From an uncultured Muribaculaceae bacterium (GTDB lineage Bacteria; Bacteroidota; Bacteroidia; Bacteroidales; Muribaculaceae), in NCBI GenBank assembly GCA_910584125.1, contig CAJTXU010000026.1:1-38630 (forward strand): DNA of 38,630 bases, given 5' to 3'. The notes below the pieces were generated by a model. The model saw only the letters and a program-made list of their open reading frames with translations, made no database searches and was not told where the DNA came from. Positions within the stretch are counted from its first letter, which is position 1. Each line of letters starts with the position of its first letter. The translations under genes and the position numbers were made by a program. Below, in pieces: positions 16,174-24,242 of this stretch.

Positions 16174-17685
16174 GAACTCGATGCCGAGTCTTATGATCTT
16201 TCGACCGTCACATTCGAACTGGCGGGCATAGTCCTTGCGTTCAATCTGTACCATCGCCTGTGTCACCGGGCGGTCGAGTTTCAGTTCAATCACGTATATG
16301 AACTTAGGTACGCGGACCACAACATCGATGCGTCCGTCGGAGGTGTGCCACTCGGTGTTTGTATCGACTCCTACAAGCGATAGAATTATGTAGAGATTGT
16401 TCTCGAAATAGATCTCCGGACGCTTGCCCGATATGTTATACGGTATACTTGCGAGAAAAGATTGGAGCAATCGCATGGCCGCATCGACTTCTGCCCGGTT
16501 GAAGCAATCTCTCAATCGGCGTATTATGCTGTTGCTGGCAGCCTCGTCATAGCCGAAGTAGATGCCGGCCATATCGTGGAACAGACTGACGCGCACCTCT
16601 TTGTTGGGCACGCCGAGCTCGAAGACATTGGGTTCTGTCTCGCGTTTGATGGTCAGGTATCCGGTCTGGAACAGAAGGGCCGTGGGCGACAGCCGGTAGA
16701 CGTCGTTTGCCTCAAGCTGGCGGTCGTCGACCGATTCGTTGAAAAACTCGGGCAGGAAAATATCCCTGCGTTTCAGAAGACCGACAAGGAAAGAAGGAGT
16801 TCCCGTTTTTGACCAATAATTGCGTATCCGGCTTTTGCTCAGTGCGCTGAGCAGGCTGAACGGGTTGTAGATGTCGGGGCATTCCGCCGTGAAGTGATAG
16901 CCGTCATAGTTGGCTTTGAGTTCGCCGAGCGCATTCTCGGGGTCGGTCTTAAGACTGACGGCGAGCCTTTCGATGCCATCCTTGAAATTTGCCGACAGTT
17001 CGTCTTCGGTTATGCCGCATATAGCGGCAAATTCGTCGTCAAGCGATATGTCATTGAGGTTGTTGAGGCCGCTGAACACAGACATTTCGCTGAATCTCGA
17101 CACGCCGGTCAACATCGCGAAGCGGATGTAGTCGTCGCAATCCTTGAGATTGGTGTAGATCGATTTGAGCATACTGCGCTTTTCAGCCAGTTTGTCTTCG
17201 TCGTGAAGGTGGCCTACGATCGGCGCGTCGTACTCATCGATGAGGATCACGATACCTCCGCCGGTCTTCTCGTAAGCCGATAGTATGACATTGTGGAAAC
17301 GCTGTGACAGGTCAGAGGTGGCCGACCTCCTGCCATAGCTGATTTCCCATTCCGAAAGGTAATAATCCATCAGATTCTCGAGACTGCCGTCGAGCTCTGG
17401 ATTATATCTCGCGAGACTGAGCATGAGCACTGGACTGCACTTCCATTCTGTCTCGAAGTGATTTATGGCAAGCCCTTCGAACAGTTCCTTACGGCCCTCG
17501 AAATACGCGTTGAGAGTGGAGAGAAGAAGGCTCTTGCCGAAGCGTCTGGGGCGTGACAGAAAATAATACTTGCCTGAGTTCGCAAGCCTGTAGACGAGCT
17601 CCGTCTTGTCGACATACGCATAGCCACCTTTGCGTATTTCGGCAAAACTCTGAATTCCTATCGGATATTTAACCATATTCTCCAT
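16132..17685 (-). CDS. AAA-ATPase-like protein with C-terminal PD-(D/E)XK nuclease domain
   Basis: The ATG at 17685 (MENMVKYPIGIQSF) is preferred over a TTG at 17724, giving about 517 residues. The N-terminal AAA-ATPase_like domain (PF09820 type) has a Walker A-like loop RPRRFGKS and Walker B IVILIDEYDAPI. Sensor-region GVSRFSEMSVFSGLNNL is typical of the family. The C-terminal PD-(D/E)XK domain (PF08011 type) keeps RIDVVV and YVIELKLD, so the nuclease triad looks intact. These genes are expanded in Bacteroidetes; a role in defence or mobile-element control is suspected but unproven. It overlaps GSCFA tail to tail. Confidence 0.88.
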   Translation of the reverse strand: MENMVKYPIGIQSFAEIRKGGYAYVDKTELVYRLANSGKYYFLSRPRRFGKSLLLSTLNAYFEGRKELFEGLAINHFETEWKCSPVLMLSLARYNPELDGSLENLMDYYLSEWEISYGRRSATSDLSQRFHNVILSAYEKTGGGIVILIDEYDAPIVGHLHDEDKLAEKRSMLKSIYTNLKDCDDYIRFAMLTGVSRFSEMSVFSGLNNLNDISLDDEFAAICGITEDELSANFKDGIERLAVSLKTDPENALGELKANYDGYHFTAECPDIYNPFSLLSALSKSRIRNYWSKTGTPSFLVGLLKRRDIFLPEFFNESVDDRQLEANDVYRLSPTALLFQTGYLTIKRETEPNVFELGVPNKEVRVSLFHDMAGIYFGYDEAASNSIIRRLRDCFNRAEVDAAMRLLQSFLASIPYNISGKRPEIYFENNLYIILSLVGVDTNTEWHTSDGRIDVVVRVPKFIYVIELKLDRPVTQAMVQIERKDYARQFECDGRKIIRLGIEFSHATRNIVGWTAL

Positions 17686-17700
17686 GTCCGGGTCATTGCC

Positions 17701-17729
17701 GGTCTTTGGAAAGAGTGTTGCCAAAGACC
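17701..17729. promoter_or_regulatory. Inverted repeat upstream of the AAA/PD-(D/E)XK gene
   Basis: GGTCTTTGG (17701-17709) and CCAAAGACC (17721-17729) form perfect 9-bp arms around an 11-nt spacer, ending 15 bp upstream of the ATG at 17685. It could be an operator or a leader hairpin. Confidence 0.5.
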
Positions 17730-17808
17730 GTGATTATTCCGCAAATATAACACTTTATCATTTAATTTACAAATTCACACTAAGCGGTTCGTCCGGAGAC
17801 CGTATGAA

Positions 17809-17841
17809 AAAAGCGTCCGCCCCTTGGGGACAGACGCTTTT
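17809..17841 (-). terminator. Intrinsic terminator of the pullulanase transcript
   Basis: AAAAGCGTC (17809-17817) pairs with GACGCTTTT (17833-17841), with an inner CCCC/GGGG stem. Read on the minus strand, the hairpin is followed directly by TTTTTTC. It lies 36 bp beyond the pullulanase stop codon. Confidence 0.85.
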
Positions 17842-17876
17842 GTCGGTATTGTCTATGGGAATTCTACGGAGCCGTG

Positions 17877-19910
17877 TCACTCGCGGGCGAGGATGAGCGC
17901 GGAGTAGGGGGGCAGCGTTGTCTTGCCGCCCTGCGAGCGGCCGAGCGCGCCCGTGGGCGAGATCTTGCCGTCCTGCGCCACGATGAGCCAGTCGCCCTTC
18001 TTGATGTCGACGCTCTGGGCCTTGTCGGAGCCGTTGAACACCACCTTTATCTCGGCCCACTTGTCGCCGTTGGCATGGTTGAGCAGAGAGTAGCTGATCA
18101 GGTTGTGGGTCTTCTTCGTGTCTATCTTGTCGAACTTAAGGTTCTTGGCGATGTCGGCCGCGGTCGTCATGCGGAACGCCGGGTGCGCCTTGCGGATCGC
18201 CACGAGTCCCTTGTAATAGTCGAAGAGGTCTTTGTATTTAGCTTTGTTGCTCCAGTCGATGGCGTTGATTGAGTCGGGGCTGTTGTAGGAGTTGTGCACG
18301 CCCTTCTTGTCGCGGAACACCTCCTCGCCGGCGAACATGAAGGGAGTTCCCTGTGAAGTGAACACGATGGTCTGGGCCAGCTTTGCGGCCGAAAGCACGT
18401 TCTCCTCAGGTTCACCGGCCATGGACTTGCGAAGCTTGTCGGTGAGGCAGAGGTCGTCGTGGCACGAGACATAGTTGACGATCATCTCGGGCGACTTGGC
18501 GTAAGGGAACTTGGAGTTGTTGCCCTTCTTGTAATCGACCTGCGGATGGTCGGTCGCGGCTACGATACCAATCTTGACGGTCTCCTCCAGCCCGGGTTTG
18601 CCGGTGGCGAAACCGCGGTCGGCCGCGTCGGTATAGTGGCCCTTGACGGCGTCGCGGAGGTCGTCGGAGAAGACGGCGATGCCCTGCATCTTCGAAACGT
18701 TCTCCTTCAGGGCGCGGCGTTCTGGCTGCAGAGGCGAGTCGCCGGCGGTCCAGCCCTCGCCGTAGACGAAGATCGAGGGGTTCACCTTCTTGAGCTCGGC
18801 GGCAACCTGGTTCATCGTCTCGGTGTCATGGATGGCCATGAGGTCGAAGCGGAAACCGTCGATGTGGTATTCGTCGGCCCAGTACTTGGTGGAGTTGATG
18901 ATATAGTCGCGCATCTGCTGCAGGTCGGAAGCTGTCTCGTTACCGCAGCCCGAGGCGTCCGAATAGCGTCCGTCGTCCCAATGGCGGTGGTAGTAGCCGG
19001 GAGCGGTCAGCTCGAAATTGGAGTCGTCGTTCTGGGCCGTGTGGTTGTAGACTACGTCCATGATGACGCCGATGCCGGCATCGTGCAGCGCCTTGATCAT
19101 CTCCTTCATCTCGCGTACACGCGCCTTGGGGTCTGACGGATTGGTGCTGTAGCTGCCCTCGGGGGCGTTGTAGTTCAACGGGTCGTAGCCCCAGTTGTAG
19201 GTGTTGTTCTGGAGATTAAGCTCGTCGACCGAGTTGTAGTCATACGACGGGAGGATGTGGACGTGGGTGACGCCCAGCTCCTTGAGATGGTCGATGCCTG
19301 TCTTCAGGCCTTGGGGCGAGAGCGTGCCCTCTTCGGTGAGTGCGAGGAACTTGCCCTTGTTGGCGATGCCCGAAGAGGGATGCATCGACATGTCGCGGTG
19401 GTGCATCTCATAGACTATGACGTCGTTGAAGCTCTTCACCTCGGGGCCTTTGTCGGCCGCCCAGCCCTCGGGGTCGGTGGTGTCGAGGTCGATGATGGCG
19501 GCGCGGTCGCCGTTCACTCCCACGGCCTTGGCCCAGACTCCCGGAGTCTCCTTGAGCCACTTGCCGTCGCTGTTGATCTGGAAAGTATAGAATTTGCCAT
19601 ACAGTTTCTCGGGTACGGATGCCGACCATGTGCCAGTCGTGGCGTCGAACTTCATGGGGAGTGTCTTGTAGGCCTCGCCGGTGTGGCCGTTGTCATAGAG
19701 TTTCACACGTGCTTCCTTGGCCTTGGGGCTCCATAGACGGAAATGAGTTCCGGTATTGTCGACTGTCAGCTCGAGGTCGCCGCCGTTGTAGACGGGCCAG
19801 CTCATAAACTGAGAGTCGAATTTGCTGTTGGTCTGCGCGGAGACTTCGGCCGCCAGACCGCATGAAAGCATCGTCGCTGCTATCATGAATCCTGTGGTAA
19901 GTTTTGACAT
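17877..19910 (-). CDS. pulA: Type I pullulanase (GH13)
   Basis: A 677-residue secreted enzyme hydrolysing alpha-1,6 bonds in pullulan, amylopectin or glycogen. A signal peptide (cleavage after about EVSAQ, residue 26) precedes a CBM48-like domain at about 45-135. The pullulanase signature YNWGYDPLNY is at about residue 237. The GH13 catalytic residues lie in DGFRFDLM (nucleophile Asp near 353), FVYGEGW (acid Glu near 382) and SCHDD (Asp near 482). It starts about 105 bp after the helicase gene. Its leader holds an inverted repeat ending 2 nt before the ATG. No SusC/SusD genes accompany it in the window. Confidence 0.93.
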   Translation of the reverse strand: MSKLTTGFMIAATMLSCGLAAEVSAQTNSKFDSQFMSWPVYNGGDLELTVDNTGTHFRLWSPKAKEARVKLYDNGHTGEAYKTLPMKFDATTGTWSASVPEKLYGKFYTFQINSDGKWLKETPGVWAKAVGVNGDRAAIIDLDTTDPEGWAADKGPEVKSFNDVIVYEMHHRDMSMHPSSGIANKGKFLALTEEGTLSPQGLKTGIDHLKELGVTHVHILPSYDYNSVDELNLQNNTYNWGYDPLNYNAPEGSYSTNPSDPKARVREMKEMIKALHDAGIGVIMDVVYNHTAQNDDSNFELTAPGYYHRHWDDGRYSDASGCGNETASDLQQMRDYIINSTKYWADEYHIDGFRFDLMAIHDTETMNQVAAELKKVNPSIFVYGEGWTAGDSPLQPERRALKENVSKMQGIAVFSDDLRDAVKGHYTDAADRGFATGKPGLEETVKIGIVAATDHPQVDYKKGNNSKFPYAKSPEMIVNYVSCHDDLCLTDKLRKSMAGEPEENVLSAAKLAQTIVFTSQGTPFMFAGEEVFRDKKGVHNSYNSPDSINAIDWSNKAKYKDLFDYYKGLVAIRKAHPAFRMTTAADIAKNLKFDKIDTKKTHNLISYSLLNHANGDKWAEIKVVFNGSDKAQSVDIKKGDWLIVAQDGKISPTGALGRSQGGKTTLPPYSALILARE

Positions 19911-19911
19911 T

Positions 19912-19999
19912 ACGTTATATAGAAGGTTATTTCGGGTTGTCCTGGATAGCTACGATAGCTAAATAGCTGCGATAGCTAAGAGGCTATTCTATATAACGT
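19912..19999 (-). promoter_or_regulatory. Leader of pulA: 13-bp inverted repeat enclosing tandem GATAGCT repeats
   Basis: ACGTTATATAGAA (19912-19924) and TTCTATATAACGT (19987-19999) are perfect complements. One arm ends 2 nt before the pulA ATG, and the other lies 17 bp from the helicase stop codon. Between them, the unit CGATAGCTAA-N-AG-like occurs twice at 18-bp spacing with a third GATAGCTA copy. As RNA the arms would pair and hide the ribosome-binding region. As DNA the repeats look like operator sites. Confidence 0.6.
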
Positions 20000-20015
20000 T
20001 CGAACTTGGCGATTG

Positions 20016-22154
20016 TTATATCCGCGTCAGCACCCGGGCCACGAGGTCTCTCTCGGACTTATCGAACTTCACCCTGTATGACCGGGCGGCCGGGTCGTAG
20101 CTCACCACGGTGCCACGGCCGAAGACGCGGTGCTCGACCGCCGTGCCGGGAGGCATGGGGGTATCGTCGCCGGTCATCAGCTCCGAATTGAGCATGCTCA
20201 CCATGCGGCGCGTGCCCTCGAAGAGCTGGGGATCGGGATTCCCCTCGACGGTTAGCAGCACTTCCGGTATTTCCGATATGAATCGCGAGGGGTATTTCAG
20301 GGCGCCGTTGTCGTTGAGGTATCCCTCTGACTCCGAGAGGTAGAGCATGCTTTCGGCGCGTGTCACCGCCACATACATCAGGCGGCGTTCCTCTTCCTCC
20401 CCGTCCTGGCGGCGCTCGCGTATCGACCGGTGGTTGGGGAATGCCCCCTCGGTGAGGCCCGTGACGAAGACGGTGGGGAACTCGAGCCCTTTCGACTGAT
20501 GGATCGTCATCAGCTTCACCTTGTCTTTGTCGGGGGCAGAGTCGGCGTTGGTGTAGAGGGCTATCTCCTGGAGGTAGGCGTCGAGCGCGCGGTCGTCGTC
20601 GTCATCACGCGAGAGCTCGAACTCGCGCATCGACCCGATGAGCTCGGCGATATTCTCGAGCCGGTCCTCCCGCTCGTCCATGCGGTAGTGGTCGGCCAGC
20701 CGGCTGTCGTTCAGTATGCGGTCGGTGAGCTCGGAGACGGGCATTGACGGGGCGAGGCGCCGTGCGTTGTCGATGAGCTCGATGAACGCGCGTGTCTGCG
20801 GGCGGCTGAACGCCGGCGTGTCGACTGCCTGGCGGAGCGTCGTCATGAGCGGCTGGCCTGACTGCTCGGCGAGAGCGCGCAGGCGGCCCATGGATGTCGC
20901 GCCGAATTTGCGAGCCGGCAGGTTGACGATGCGCGCGAAGGCCATGTCGTCGGCGTCGGAGGCCACGAGGCGAAGGTAGCATATCACGTCCTTGATCTCC
21001 TTGCGTTCGAAAAACCTCACGCCGCCCCACACGCTGTAGGGTATCTTGCGTTTCAGCAGCTGTTGCTCAATGCCCCGCGACATGAAAGTGCTGCGGTAGA
21101 GCACCGCGAAATCGCGCGGCGAGTCGCCCTGTTTGATGCCCTCTTCGATCGTGTCGGCGATGAAGTCGGCCTCTTCGCGCTCGGAGCGCGCGTGGCGGTA
21201 GACGGCGCGGCGTTCGTTGAGCCGCATCGTGTACAGTTCCTTGGGCACGCGGTTGCGGTTGTTGGCGATTATGGAGTTCGCGATCTCGAGGATGTCGGGG
21301 GTCGAGCGGTAGTTCTCGTTTAGAATGATGTCTGTGGCGGCCTTGAACCTGACGAATATCGAGGGGTTGGCGCCGCGCCATTCGTAAATGGCCTGGTCGG
21401 GGTCGCCGACTACGAAGAGGTTGCCGTGACGCTCGGCGAGTATGCCGAGAAGCTTCCAGTCGTCGGCCGAGCAGTCCTGCACCTCGTCGACCATGATGTA
21501 GTTGAGCTTGTCGGTCCAGTATTCGCGGGCGTCCGGAAAATGGTTGAGGATATAGATGGTGAAATAGATGAGGTCGTCGTAGTCGAGGGCATAGTGCTTG
21601 AGCTGCAGCCTCATGTATCTCACCAGCATGTCGGGGCATTCGGCCGGGCTCGCCGGCAGGAGATGGCGCTGGATGTAGGCGTCGATGTCGTAGCCCTTGA
21701 GCGCGGCCACCTGGGTGAGGAAACGCTCGGCGGTGAGCTTGCGGCGGTCGACGCCGAACTCCCCCATGGCCTGCTTGGCGAGCTGCTTGGCGTCTTCCTC
21801 GTCTATCACCGTGAAACTCTTGGGATAGCCGATGCGGTAGATCTCGCGGCGCAGGAACTTGACGCAGAAACTGTGGATGGTGCAGATGAAGTCGTTGACG
21901 CTGCCGCGGTCAACCATTCCCGATATGCGCCGCTTCATCTCCTGGGCGGCCTTGTTGGTGAACGTGAGGCAAAGGATGTTTCCCGGTGAGATGCCGAGAT
22001 CGTTGACAAGGAAGGCATACCTATGGGCGAGGACACGGGTCTTGCCCGAGCCCGCGCCGGCCACCACGCGCACGCGTCCCTCGCTGGCCTCGACGGCCTG
22101 CGTCTGGCGGGCGTTGAGCCTGACCGGTCCTGTGGCGGCATCCCTTTTTCCCAT
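20016..22154 (-). CDS. UvrD/PcrA-type SF1 DNA helicase
   Basis: The ATG at 22154 is chosen over a GTG one codon upstream (712 aa). It is an ATP-dependent 3'-5' helicase of the UvrD/Rep/PcrA family. It has the Q-motif region (NARQTQAV), Walker A GAGSGKT at 33-39, CLTFTNKAAQEMK (motif Ia), VDEVQD (motif II, near residue 220) and GDPDQAIYEWRGA (motif III). LMTIHQSKGLEF and MYVAVTRAE (motifs V and VI) follow later. The C-terminal VFGRGTVVSYDP segment is the PcrA-like Tudor fold. It is expected to act in nucleotide-excision repair and clearing proteins from DNA. It lies 31 bp after the pseudo-kinase gene, so it is probably co-transcribed with it. Confidence 0.95.
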   Translation of the reverse strand: MGKRDAATGPVRLNARQTQAVEASEGRVRVVAGAGSGKTRVLAHRYAFLVNDLGISPGNILCLTFTNKAAQEMKRRISGMVDRGSVNDFICTIHSFCVKFLRREIYRIGYPKSFTVIDEEDAKQLAKQAMGEFGVDRRKLTAERFLTQVAALKGYDIDAYIQRHLLPASPAECPDMLVRYMRLQLKHYALDYDDLIYFTIYILNHFPDAREYWTDKLNYIMVDEVQDCSADDWKLLGILAERHGNLFVVGDPDQAIYEWRGANPSIFVRFKAATDIILNENYRSTPDILEIANSIIANNRNRVPKELYTMRLNERRAVYRHARSEREEADFIADTIEEGIKQGDSPRDFAVLYRSTFMSRGIEQQLLKRKIPYSVWGGVRFFERKEIKDVICYLRLVASDADDMAFARIVNLPARKFGATSMGRLRALAEQSGQPLMTTLRQAVDTPAFSRPQTRAFIELIDNARRLAPSMPVSELTDRILNDSRLADHYRMDEREDRLENIAELIGSMREFELSRDDDDDRALDAYLQEIALYTNADSAPDKDKVKLMTIHQSKGLEFPTVFVTGLTEGAFPNHRSIRERRQDGEEEERRLMYVAVTRAESMLYLSESEGYLNDNGALKYPSRFISEIPEVLLTVEGNPDPQLFEGTRRMVSMLNSELMTGDDTPMPPGTAVEHRVFGRGTVVSYDPAARSYRVKFDKSERDLVARVLTRI

Positions 22155-22185
22155 CACGATTCAAAATTACACATTCAACATTACT

Positions 22186-24213
22186 CTACTTCACTCCGAT
22201 GCTCAGTTGCCTGGGGATGCGGAAGATGTATCGGCATCCGCCCTCGAAGGTCGTGTCGGGTGTGAACCTGCACTGCAGCAGCATCGAGATCATGCGGCAG
22301 ATGAAGAGGCCGGCGCCTTTGCGTCTGAGCAGTCGCTTGGCGAGCGAGAAGTCGTCGAAGAGCTGCGGGTCATCGGGGCTGGCTGCCCTGGCGCCTACGG
22401 TGGTGATGAGCAGGTCGACATATCGGTCGGCGGGGCGCAGCGAGATATCGACCGTGTGGCTCGGCGAATACTTGACTGACAGGTCGAAGATGTTCTCTAT
22501 CAGCGCGGCGAGGCACTCGCGGTCGGTGACGACGGTTATCTCCTCGTCGGGATGTCTCACCACGACGTTGCTCGGAGAGTCGCTGTCATCCCTGGCGGCC
22601 GCTTCGGCCTCTGAGAGCAGATGGCCGAGCGACGTCTTCTCGATGTGTCGGGCCATTGAGTTGTGGCCTATGCATGAGATATAGAGCAGGTCGTTGACGA
22701 TGCTGCGGGTCATGAAGAGCGAGATGTTGTTCCAGCGGGCTCCTCGGCGCCGCAGACGTTTGCTCCAGGTCTCCGACTCCATGCGCTCCTCGAGCGCGAG
22801 CGGATCGGCCGTGCCGAGGTCAAACATCTCGTCCTGGAGCCGTTCGCGTTCGCCGTGCACGTTGTCGACGACATCGCCCATTGTGCTGGCGTTCTTCTTG
22901 AAGCGGCCCCAGTGATAGAGCGACATGACCAGAATGATGAACAACAGCACGAAGGCTACGATGACGAACGTCATGATGCGTCTCGCCGACCGGACCTCTT
23001 CGTTGCGGCTCTCGAGTTCAAGCTCGGTGTTGCGAGTCTTGAGGTCCTGGACGTCATATCTGATCTGCAGCTCGCGGTATCTCTCGGCAGCCTTGAGGTC
23101 GTTGAACTCCTCGAGGATGGCGGTGTATTGTTTCAGGGCCTCGATTTTGGTGGCGTCGTCGCCGATGTTTTCGGCGGCCTCTATCAGGAACTCTATGAGC
23201 TGCTTGCGTATGGCGGGGCGCTGGGTCTGGGCGAGTATCTGCTTCAGTAGCGGGATTGCGGAGACGTAGTCGCCTGTGGCCATGGCGTGGAACGCCCGGT
23301 ACTTGGGCAGTTTCTGCACGTCGTCTCGTACGTCCGAGCTTGTGGCGGCGAGCTTCATGACCTCCGCGTGGACGCTGTCGATCTCGCTCCGGCTCAGACC
23401 CTTGTAGTTCCGCATCATGCGGCGCAGGCTGACGTAACGCGACACGTCGTAGTTGCGGTAGCGGCGCCCCATCTCTGCATATTTTTTCTCAAGGCCGCTG
23501 ATGATCTGCTGCAGCTTGCGGTCCGCCTCCACGCCGAGGCGCGCGTCTCCGGCGTCGGTATATATGTTGGCGACTTCCGACTGGATGAGATTGGAAATCG
23601 CATAGAGATTGAAGTGGGTTGAGGCAGCGAGTGCGTCGAGACGGTCGAGATATTCCTTGAGCATGTCGCCCGAGCCGATGTTGCGCAGGTGCTCGACGAT
23701 GGTGAAGAAGTCCAGCAACTGTTCGGAGGGTGATTTCTGTTTCTCGTCTGCCGTCTCCGAGAGAATGCGCACAATGTCGGCCTGGCGGTCGGCCTCCGTC
23801 ATGGAGCGTGTGCGCACGGTGATCCGCTTCATCTTGAGGAAAAGCATGGTCTCCTTCTGGTTCTGTGAGGCGGGGAAAGCGGCCACCCTGGCTTCGATGC
23901 GGGCCAGGCTGTCGTCGTCGTTGTAGCAGGCGGTCATCTGCCGGGCCAGGTCGAGGCGGGTGTCGTAGTCGCCCGCGCGGAGGGCTATGGCGTCCATGAC
24001 GCGGGCCACGGCGGGTTGTTCCTTGCGCGGCAGCAGGTCGAGCACGTCATAGAGTATCTTGATGGAGTCGGCCTGGGTCCTGGCTGCGGCGAGCTGGCCG
24101 CGGACACGAGCGGCCGTGTCCTGACGGCTGTCGGCGCGTGCGCCGAATGATGGCGACAGCACGCAGGCCATCAGGCAGGCTATTGTGAGAAGAAAGTTCT
24201 TCATTTGAGTCAT
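22186..24213 (-). CDS. TPR/transmembrane protein with degenerate histidine-kinase-like domain, copy 2
   Basis: A 675-residue protein with a signal peptide (MKNFLLTIACLMACVLSP from the second Met), a helical TPR-like periplasmic region to about residue 395, and a membrane helix at about 410-430 (TFVIVAFVLLFIILVMSLYHW). The cytoplasmic part recalls a histidine-kinase catalytic domain: an N-box-like LIENIFDLSVKYSP and a G2-like KGAGLFICRM. The D-x-G-x-G (G1) box and the phospho-acceptor His are not seen. This matches the DUF5112/DUF5113 architecture of Bacteroidales, as far as can be recalled. It is a tandem paralogue of the gene upstream, 29 bp away, and most similar in the C-terminal half. Likely a sensor or pseudo-kinase of unknown ligand. 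Confidence 0.75.
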   Translation of the reverse strand: MTQMKNFLLTIACLMACVLSPSFGARADSRQDTAARVRGQLAAARTQADSIKILYDVLDLLPRKEQPAVARVMDAIALRAGDYDTRLDLARQMTACYNDDDSLARIEARVAAFPASQNQKETMLFLKMKRITVRTRSMTEADRQADIVRILSETADEKQKSPSEQLLDFFTIVEHLRNIGSGDMLKEYLDRLDALAASTHFNLYAISNLIQSEVANIYTDAGDARLGVEADRKLQQIISGLEKKYAEMGRRYRNYDVSRYVSLRRMMRNYKGLSRSEIDSVHAEVMKLAATSSDVRDDVQKLPKYRAFHAMATGDYVSAIPLLKQILAQTQRPAIRKQLIEFLIEAAENIGDDATKIEALKQYTAILEEFNDLKAAERYRELQIRYDVQDLKTRNTELELESRNEEVRSARRIMTFVIVAFVLLFIILVMSLYHWGRFKKNASTMGDVVDNVHGERERLQDEMFDLGTADPLALEERMESETWSKRLRRRGARWNNISLFMTRSIVNDLLYISCIGHNSMARHIEKTSLGHLLSEAEAAARDDSDSPSNVVVRHPDEEITVVTDRECLAALIENIFDLSVKYSPSHTVDISLRPADRYVDLLITTVGARAASPDDPQLFDDFSLAKRLLRRKGAGLFICRMISMLLQCRFTPDTTFEGGCRYIFRIPRQLSIGVK

Positions 24214-24242
24214 CGTTTCGGTTTTCTATGGTGATGATACCG

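Noticed and set aside
19920..20000. Possible CRISPR-like short repeats
   Set aside because: Units are 7-18 bp, only two or three copies, without spacers of regular length or cas genes; better read as operator or leader repeats.
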